Source of the DNA: Salinisphaera hydrothermalis | GTDB lineage: Bacteria > Pseudomonadota > Gammaproteobacteria > Nevskiales > Salinisphaeraceae | Direction: 5' to 3' (one strand) | NCBI RefSeq assembly: GCF_040361195.1 | Contig: NZ_APNE01000014.1 | Length of the DNA stretch: 64,000 bases | Shown here: positions 57,671 to 64,000 of the stretch, one piece after another | Layout: each line of letters begins with the position of its first letter | Position numbering within the stretch: the first letter of the stretch is position 1 | Made by a program: the position numbers and the translations under genes | The notes under the pieces: generated by a model | What the model saw: the letters and a program-made list of their open reading frames with translations, nothing else | What the model was told of the DNA's origin: nothing | The model's database searches: none

Positions 57671-58934
57671 GCAGGTCGTAGCCGGTGTAGACCTGGCGCG
57701 GACGCGCGATACGACGCTTCGGATCGGCCATCATCTCCGACCAATGCGCGGCCCAGCCGACCGTGCGGGCGATGGCGAACATCGGCGTGAACATGTTGAT
57801 CGGAATACCCAGCGCCTGATAGATGATGCCGGAGTAGAAGTCGACGTTCGGGTACAGCTTGCGCTCGACGAAGTAGTCGTCTTCCAGCGCGACGCGCTCG
57901 AGTTCCAGGGCCAGCTCGAACAGCTTGTTGTTCTGCATGTTGTAGTGCTCGAGCACTTCATGGCAGTAGCTGCGAATGACCTTGGCGCGCGGGTCGAAGT
58001 TCTTGTAGACGCGATGGCCGAAGCCCATCAGCTTGAACGGATCGTCCTTGTCCTTGGCCTTGTCGATATATTTCGACACCTGCGACGCATCGCCGATCTC
58101 GGCCAGCATGTTCAGTACGGCCTCGTTGGCGCCGCCGTGCGCCGGACCCCAGAGCGCGGCAATGCCGGTCGAGATCGCGGCATAGGGGTTGGCGCCGGTG
58201 GAGCCGGCCATGCGCACGGTGGAGGTCGAGGCGTTCTGCTCGTGATCGGCATGCAGGATGAACAGGATGTCCAGCGCCTTGGCCGCCACCGGATCGACTT
58301 CGTATTCCTCGGCCGGTACCGCGAACATCATGCGCAGCAGGTTCGAGGTGTAGTCGAGATGGTTCTTCGGCCCGATCTTGGGCTGGCCGATCGAGTGCTT
58401 ATAGGCGGCGGCCGCGATCGTCGGCATCTTGGCGATCATGCGATGCGCGAAGACCTCGCGATGCTCGGGATCGGTGATGTCGGTGGTGTCGTGGTAGAAC
58501 GCCGACAGCGAACCGGTGATGCCGGTGAGTATCGCCATCGGGTGGGCGTCGTAGTGGAAGCCGTCGTAGAACTTGACCAGCGACTCGTTGAGCATCGTGT
58601 GATGCGTGATCGAATCGCGGAAGGCGTCCATCTGCTGCTTGTTCGGCAGTTCGCCGTTGAGCAGCAAGTAGCAGACTTCCAGATAGCTGGATTTCTCGGC
58701 CAGATCCTCGACCGAATAGCCGCGATACATCAGGCGGCCGTTCTCGCCGTCGATGAAGGTAATGTCCGAATCACAGGAACAGGTGGCCGTGAAGCCCGGG
58801 TCGTAGGTGAATACGCCCTGTTCCTGATTGAGACCGCGTACATCGACGGCCGGCAATCCCAGAGTCCCTTCGACCAGGGGCAACTCGGTCGTCTGGCTCT
58901 CGTCGCCGTTAGTCAGTTTGTACGTGTTGGCCAT
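57642..58934 (-). CDS. gltA: citrate synthase (type II)
   Basis: 430 residues. Catalytic His and surrounding motif in GPAHGGANEAVLNML, KLMGFGHRVYKNFDPRA and the Asp near the C-terminus; N-terminal beta region (LPLVEGTLGLPAVDVRGL) as in the NADH-sensitive hexameric enzymes. ATG 58934 follows GGGAG. First step of the citric acid cycle. 32 bp downstream of the malic enzyme gene, so probably cotranscribed. Confidence 0.96.
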   Translation of the reverse strand: MANTYKLTNGDESQTTELPLVEGTLGLPAVDVRGLNQEQGVFTYDPGFTATCSCDSDITFIDGENGRLMYRGYSVEDLAEKSSYLEVCYLLLNGELPNKQQMDAFRDSITHHTMLNESLVKFYDGFHYDAHPMAILTGITGSLSAFYHDTTDITDPEHREVFAHRMIAKMPTIAAAAYKHSIGQPKIGPKNHLDYTSNLLRMMFAVPAEEYEVDPVAAKALDILFILHADHEQNASTSTVRMAGSTGANPYAAISTGIAALWGPAHGGANEAVLNMLAEIGDASQVSKYIDKAKDKDDPFKLMGFGHRVYKNFDPRAKVIRSYCHEVLEHYNMQNNKLFELALELERVALEDDYFVERKLYPNVDFYSGIIYQALGIPINMFTPMFAIARTVGWAAHWSEMMADPKRRIARPRQVYTGYDLRDYVDIDKR

Positions 58935-58966
58935 ATGGAGTCTCCCGAAAGTTGCCGCAGGACCTC

Positions 58967-60238
58967 CTACTGATCGGAAACGTCGATCGCAGGCTGCGGG
59001 TAATGCGAAGGGTATTCGATGCGCGCCACACCGGTTTCGATCGCGGCGGCGGCGACCGCTGGCGGCACGAAATCGATCAGGCGCGGGTCGAACGGACTCG
59101 GGACGATATAGTCCGGTCCGAACGACATTTTGTCCTTGCTTTGGGCTTCCAGCACGGTGTTGGGCACCGGCCGGCGGGCGAGTTCGCCCATGGCGCGGGC
59201 GGCGGCGACGCACATCTGCCGATTGATGCGCCGCGCACGCACGTCCAGCGCGCCGCGGAAAATATAAGGGAAGCCCAGCACGTTGTTGATCTGATTCGGA
59301 TAATCCGAGCGGCCGGTGGCCATGATCAGGTCGTCGCGCACCGATTTGGCGTCCTCGGGCGTGATCTCCGGATTCGGGTTGGACAGCGCGAATACCACCG
59401 GTTTGGCCGGCATGGCCGCGATCTGTTCCTTGGACACCGTGTCCGGGCCCGACAGGCCGATAAAGACATCGGCGATCGCCATCACGTCGTCCAGCGTGCG
59501 CTTGTCCGTCTTGGTGGCGAACTTGGCCTTGTACTTCGACAGGTCGTCGCGCTGATCGTGGATAACGCCCTTGCTGTCGCACATGAAGATATTGTCGCGC
59601 GTCGCACCCATCTCGATGAGCAGATCCATCGAGGCGATGGCGGCGGCGCCGGCGCCCATGCACACGATCTTCGCGTCGGCAAGGTTCTTGCCCTGCAGCT
59701 CCAGCGCGTTGATCAGGCCGGCGCCTACGATGATGGCCGTGCCGTGCTGGTCGTCGTGGAAGACCGGAATATCCAGGCGCTCGATCAGCGCGTTCTCGAT
59801 CTCGAAGCAGTGCGGCGCGGCGATGTCTTCCAGATTGATGCCGCCGAAGGTCGGTGCAATCCGGGCCACGGTCTCGATCATGGCTTCCGGCGTGTCGGCG
59901 TCGACTTCGATGTCGAAGACGTCGACATCGGCGAATTTCTTGAACAGAACCGCCTTGCCTTCCATCACCGGTTTGCTCGCCAGAGCGCCGGTATTGCCGA
60001 GGCCGAGTACCGCGGTGCCGTTGGAAATCACGGCGACCAGGTTGCCCTTGGACGTATAGCGGTAGGCGTCTTCCGGATTATCCCGGATCGCCTTGACCGG
60101 CTCGGCCACACCCGGCGTGTAGGCCAGCGACAATTCACCGTACGTGGTGAACGGCTTGGTGACCGATATGCCCAGCTTCCCCGGTTTCGGGCGGGCGTGA
60201 TAGTCGAGAGCTTCCTGTTTACGCGAATATTCGGCCAT
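58967..60238 (-). CDS. malic enzyme, single-domain (NAD(P)-dependent)
   Basis: 423 residues. Malic enzyme N domain (SLAYTPGVAEPVKAI with the catalytic Tyr, KGNLVAVISNGTAVLGLGNTGA), lysine in GKAVLFKKFADVDVFDIEVD, metal site FHDDQHGTAI, Rossmann IVCMGAGAAAIASMDLL and FALSNPNPEI. It lacks the C-terminal phosphotransacetylase-like domain of the longer MaeB. ATG 60238 is preferred over an upstream in-frame start that adds 18 poor residues. Joined to gltA, it links malate to pyruvate and acetyl-CoA supply. Cofactor preference not decided. Confidence 0.92.
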   Translation of the reverse strand: MAEYSRKQEALDYHARPKPGKLGISVTKPFTTYGELSLAYTPGVAEPVKAIRDNPEDAYRYTSKGNLVAVISNGTAVLGLGNTGALASKPVMEGKAVLFKKFADVDVFDIEVDADTPEAMIETVARIAPTFGGINLEDIAAPHCFEIENALIERLDIPVFHDDQHGTAIIVGAGLINALELQGKNLADAKIVCMGAGAAAIASMDLLIEMGATRDNIFMCDSKGVIHDQRDDLSKYKAKFATKTDKRTLDDVMAIADVFIGLSGPDTVSKEQIAAMPAKPVVFALSNPNPEITPEDAKSVRDDLIMATGRSDYPNQINNVLGFPYIFRGALDVRARRINRQMCVAAARAMGELARRPVPNTVLEAQSKDKMSFGPDYIVPSPFDPRLIDFVPPAVAAAAIETGVARIEYPSHYPQPAIDVSDQ

Positions 60239-60307
60239 ACAGCCCAATCGGTTGTTCTGTGCTTGTGTACGCGCCGGACCGCGCGTGCGCACAGCAAATG
60301 ATGGTCG

Positions 60308-60313
60308 AGTATA
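60308..60313 (-). promoter_or_regulatory. -10 element for the malic enzyme-gltA unit
   Basis: TATACT on the minus strand, with TGGTCG 17 bp upstream as a weak -35. The start would be near 60301, about 63 nt before the ATG. Confidence 0.4.
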
Positions 60314-60365
60314 GACGGCCGTTGTCGATGCGACCAGCCGGGACGCTCATGCGTCGCACCCGAAA

Positions 60366-60554
60366 CTATACATTTTCCGGCTCGGCGTCGACGTGCTCGA
60401 GTTCGCCCGCGTCGTCGGTGACGATCGTCAGCACGATCGGCTGACAGCAGACGAAGCAATCTTCCACGTAACGCTGATTGCCGGCGGTGGTGTCTACCAC
60501 GACGGTAATCGTCTCGCCGCAATACGGGCAGGCCACGCTCGGCTCTTCGATCAT
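60366..60554 (-). CDS. CPxCG cysteine-rich zinc-ribbon protein
   Basis: 62 residues with CPYCG and CFVCCQP, the two knuckles of a small zinc ribbon (CPXCG family). The acidic tail DDAGELEHVDAEPENV is typical. Function unknown in the family. Starts by a one-base overlap with the hemW stop (TGATG). Confidence 0.85.
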   Translation of the reverse strand: MIEEPSVACPYCGETITVVVDTTAGNQRYVEDCFVCCQPIVLTIVTDDAGELEHVDAEPENV

Positions 60555-61735
60555 CACAGGGTCTCCGCCAGGATGGTATCGAGAAAATACCAGCCCTGGT
60601 CGCTGGCGTGCAGTGATTCGATGTCGGCAACCAATAGCCCACGATCTATCGGGGCCGCCAGTGTAGCGAGTAGATCCGGCCAGGGGAGCCCGGTACGGGG
60701 TTCGTAGTCTTGTCGCAAAATGCCGCCACGGCGTCGCAGGCCGTTGAGCAGGGCTTCGAAACGCGCGTCGTCGGCCGTGAGCTGTCGGATTTCGGTAACC
60801 GCCGCCGGCGTGCCGGCGGATTTCATGTAGCCGGCGGGCCAGCGCTGACGGGCAGTGCGTACGATCGTGCCGTCGGCGCGGGTCTGCTTGCCGTGCGCGC
60901 CAGCGCCGATGCCGAGGTAATCGCCGAAGCGCCAGTAGTTGTCGTTGTGACGACAGCGATGATCGCCGGCCCACGCCGAGACCTCATACTGCGTGTAGCC
61001 GGCGGCGCGCAGGCGCTCGGCGGCCGCTTCGAACAGATCGACGATCGCGTCGTCGTCCGGGCGCGGCGGCGGGCGTCGATGGAACGGCGTGCCCGGTTCG
61101 AGCGTGAGTTGGTAGTAGGAAATATGCCCGGGATCGCGCGCCAACAGCGTCTCGACATCGGCCAGCCCCGAGGCCAGCGTCTGGCCCGGCAGGCCGAACA
61201 TGAGATCGCAGTTCAGCCGTGCGATGCCCGCCGCGCGAACATCGTCGATGGCGGCCAGCGCTTCGTCCGGGCCGTGGATGCGCCCTAGGGCGGTCAGGCA
61301 ATCGGCGTCCAGGCTCTGGATGCCGAGCGAAACCCGATTGACGCCGGCCGCGGCCATATCAGCGAAACGGCTGCGCTCGGTGGTGCCGGGATTGGCCTCG
61401 AGCGTGATTTCGCAGTCGGCGTCCAGCCCCAGCCGACGGTCGAGCGCGTCGAGCACGCGCCCGATGGCGGCGCCGGAGAACAGGCTGGGCGTGCCGCCGC
61501 CGATGAATACACTCGATATCGAGCGGGTCTCGTCGGCGGCGGCGATCTGCCAGTCCGCCAGCAATGCGTCGATATAGGCTGTTTCCGGCAACTCGGCCGG
61601 CGCCCGGTGCGAGTTGAAGTCGCAGTACGGGCATTTGGCCACGCACCACGGCAGATGCACATAGACCGCCAGCGGCGTCGACGCGACATCGCCGTGCGCG
61701 CGCGGCTCGTCGATGGTGGCGTCAGCGACGCTCAC
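60554..61735 (-). CDS. hemW: HemW-like radical SAM heme chaperone
   Basis: 393 residues. Radical SAM motif CVAKCPYCDF (CxxxCxxC), GGGTPSLF, and the C-terminal HemN_C domain (GLRRRGGILRQDYEPRTGLPW). No N-terminal CxxxCxxCxxC extension with the HemN-specific residues, so HemW rather than coproporphyrinogen dehydrogenase. GTG start 61735 overlaps the rdgB end by 14 bp. Genomic pairing with rdgB supports the call. Confidence 0.92.
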   Translation of the reverse strand: MSVADATIDEPRAHGDVASTPLAVYVHLPWCVAKCPYCDFNSHRAPAELPETAYIDALLADWQIAAADETRSISSVFIGGGTPSLFSGAAIGRVLDALDRRLGLDADCEITLEANPGTTERSRFADMAAAGVNRVSLGIQSLDADCLTALGRIHGPDEALAAIDDVRAAGIARLNCDLMFGLPGQTLASGLADVETLLARDPGHISYYQLTLEPGTPFHRRPPPRPDDDAIVDLFEAAAERLRAAGYTQYEVSAWAGDHRCRHNDNYWRFGDYLGIGAGAHGKQTRADGTIVRTARQRWPAGYMKSAGTPAAVTEIRQLTADDARFEALLNGLRRRGGILRQDYEPRTGLPWPDLLATLAAPIDRGLLVADIESLHASDQGWYFLDTILAETL

Positions 61736-62321
61736 GCAACTGTTCGATGAGTTTGGCCATGGCCCGGCCGCGATGGCTGATCGCGTTCTTGCGATGCGCG
61801 GTCAGTTCGGCCGCGCTCGCGTTCTCGGCGGCCACCCAGAACAAGGGGTCGTAGCCGAAGCCACCGTCGCCGCGTGGCGCCTCGAGAATACGCCCACGCC
61901 ACACGCCGTGGGCGATCACCGGTACCGGGTCGTCGACGGCGCGGGTGGCGGCCAGGCAACAATGAAAGGCCGCGCCGCGCGCCGGCACGGAGACGTCGGC
62001 GAGTGCGGCCAGCAGTTTCGCGTTGTTGGCCGCGTCGTCGCCGTGGGTGCCGGCGTAGCGCGCCGAATGCACACCCGGCGCGCCGCCGAGATAATCCACG
62101 GCCAACCCGGAATCGTCCGCAATCGCCGGCAGGCCGGTCGCGGCCGCGGCGTGCCGGGCCTTGATCAGCGCGTTGTCGACGAAGGCTACGCCGTCCTCGA
62201 TCGCATCCGGTACATCGAACTCGGATTGCGAGACCACCTCGATATCGAGGTCGGCCAGCAGGGCCGCGAGTTCGGCCAGCTTGCCGGCGTTGGACGACGC
62301 AAGTACCCAGCGCTCGGCCAC
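61722..62321 (-). CDS. rdgB: XTP/dITP pyrophosphatase
   Basis: 199 residues. SSNAGKLAEL, ADDSGLAVDYLGGAPGVHSARYAG and GFGYDPLFW are the Ham1/RdgB signatures, with SHRGRAMAKL at the end. Removes deaminated purine nucleotides from the pool. Three bases separate it from the rph stop region. Confidence 0.95.
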   Translation of the reverse strand: MAERWVLASSNAGKLAELAALLADLDIEVVSQSEFDVPDAIEDGVAFVDNALIKARHAAAATGLPAIADDSGLAVDYLGGAPGVHSARYAGTHGDDAANNAKLLAALADVSVPARGAAFHCCLAATRAVDDPVPVIAHGVWRGRILEAPRGDGGFGYDPLFWVAAENASAAELTAHRKNAISHRGRAMAKLIEQLRERR

Positions 62322-62324
62322 GGG

Positions 62325-63050
<726 letters not shown>

Positions 63051-63210
63051 GTTCGCCTCGCGAAATGCTGTTGAATAGCCGGCTAGTGTATCAGCGCGGG
63101 CGTGGCGTTCGCGGCCCGGCGGGGGCACGTCGGGGTCCAGCGCGCCGGCCGGCTATGCGATACTGCGCGCCATTCCGCGACCATGACAGACATCGATTCA
63201 AGGCATCGTT

Positions 63211-64000
63211 ATGACCCGAAGCATGACCGGATTCGCGCGTCGCGAGGCCCAGGGCGAGTGGGGCGAACTCGTCTGGGAGCTCCGCAGCGTCAACCATCGC
63301 TATCTCGATGTGTCGCCGCGCCTGCCCGAGACATTGCGCGCGCTCGAGCCCACGATTCGGGAAAAAGTCGCGAAGTACGTCGGCCGCGGCAAGGTCGAGG
63401 TGACCGGCCGGCTGGCCACCACGCGCTCGGATCGCTCGATCGAGGTCGACACCGAACGGTTGGCAGCCCTGTCGGCCGCCGTCGACACGGTGCGGACGAA
63501 CGTGATCGATTGTCGCGCCCCGGATGCACTCCGTCTGTTGACTTTTCCCGGCGTGCAAAAAGACATCGAGCCCGATACCGAAACCCTGCAGGCGGCGGCG
63601 CTGGAATCGCTCGATGCGGCGCTGGCCGATCTGTGTGATATGCGCGCATCGGAAGGCGCGCGTCTGGCCGAGATGCTCACGACGCGCGCCGAGGCCATTC
63701 GCGAGCACGCCGCGGCCGTGCGTCAGCGCGTGCCCGAGGTGCGGGCCGAACAGGCCGAAAAACTGCGTGCTCGCTTGGCCGAGATGGACGTCGAGGCCGA
63801 TCCGGCCCGGGTCGAGACCGAACTGGTCATGGCCGCCCAGCGCATGGATGTGGCCGAGGAACTGGACCGGCTCGATGCCCATATCGAGGCATTGAAGCAG
63901 GCGCTCAGCCGGTCCGAGCCGGTTGGACGACGCCTCGACTTTCTGATGCAGGAATTCAACCGCGAAGCCAACACGCTCGGCTCGAAATCCTCGGATGCCG
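63211..64000 (+). CDS. yicC: YicC family endoribonuclease, partial at right edge
   Basis: 263 residues present; the last approximately 25 are beyond the window. TRSMTGFARRE, WELRSVNHRYLDVSPRLPE, GKVEVTGRL and the C-terminal RLDFLMQEFNREANTLGSKS are hallmark YicC segments. Members cleave RNA and are stress-related. AAGG sits 8 bp before ATG 63211. Divergent from rph as in Escherichia coli. Confidence 0.94.
   Translation, partial: MTRSMTGFARREAQGEWGELVWELRSVNHRYLDVSPRLPETLRALEPTIREKVAKYVGRGKVEVTGRLATTRSDRSIEVDTERLAALSAAVDTVRTNVIDCRAPDALRLLTFPGVQKDIEPDTETLQAAALESLDAALADLCDMRASEGARLAEMLTTRAEAIREHAAAVRQRVPEVRAEQAEKLRARLAEMDVEADPARVETELVMAAQRMDVAEELDRLDAHIEALKQALSRSEPVGRRLDFLMQEFNREANTLGSKSSDA

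Overview
The window is GC-rich chromosomal DNA from a Gammaproteobacterium. Conserved gene order points to this class: mrcA divergent from pilMNOPQ followed by aroK/aroB, rhlB divergent from trxA-rho, rph-rdgB-hemW with divergent yicC, and gltBD. Protein sequences and base composition resemble Salinisphaera or a close relative, but this is a judgement from the sequence alone. Nearly all of the window is coding. No rRNA, tRNA, CRISPR array or prophage was seen.

Layout. 1-8350: an oxidative hexuronate locus of two divergent operons. TRAP transporter, uronate dehydrogenase and alpha-ketoglutaric semialdehyde dehydrogenase read left; a FadR-type regulator, kdgD, gci and gli read right. Together they encode uptake of galacturonate/glucuronate and conversion to 2-oxoglutarate. 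8403-14400: pyrF, an intergenic island of repeats (9.2-10.0 kb), then cell-surface genes (GT2 glycosyltransferase, ThuA-like protein, Kdo hydroxylase, ATP-grasp protein). 14573-23000: gltBD, aroB, an RDD membrane protein and aroK. 23462-31813: a palindromic mobile element, pilMNOPQ and mrcA. 32497-33284: a second, related palindromic element, then a sigma54-type promoter.

33285-47424: a nitrogen-scavenging operon. It encodes a GntR regulator, an ABC transporter with two binding proteins, an isochorismatase-fold hydrolase, two DUF1989 proteins, a biotin-dependent 'urea' carboxylase, allophanate hydrolase, a 2-oxoglutarate/Fe(II) oxygenase and a small protein of unknown function. Two consecutive ACGA-loop hairpins just upstream of the carboxylase match the guanidine-II (mini-ykkC) riboswitch. 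The real pathway is therefore very probably guanidine -> carboxyguanidine -> allophanate -> ammonia + CO2. The oxygenase is a candidate for releasing guanidine from a guanidino compound in the same cell. This is the most interesting system in the window.

47513-64000: a lactonase-like metallo-hydrolase, a universal stress protein, cysQ, rhlB, trxA, rho (with an unusual Asn/Gly/Arg-rich N-terminal extension), a large nested palindrome, pqiABC overlapping the end of gltA, a single-domain malic enzyme, a CPxCG protein, hemW, rdgB, rph and the start of yicC. The two palindromic element types (copies near 9.7, 23.5 and 32.8 kb) have different terminal inverted repeats but share an internal core. 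Its helices are preserved by compensating changes, which suggests a selected fold rather than decayed insertion sequences.
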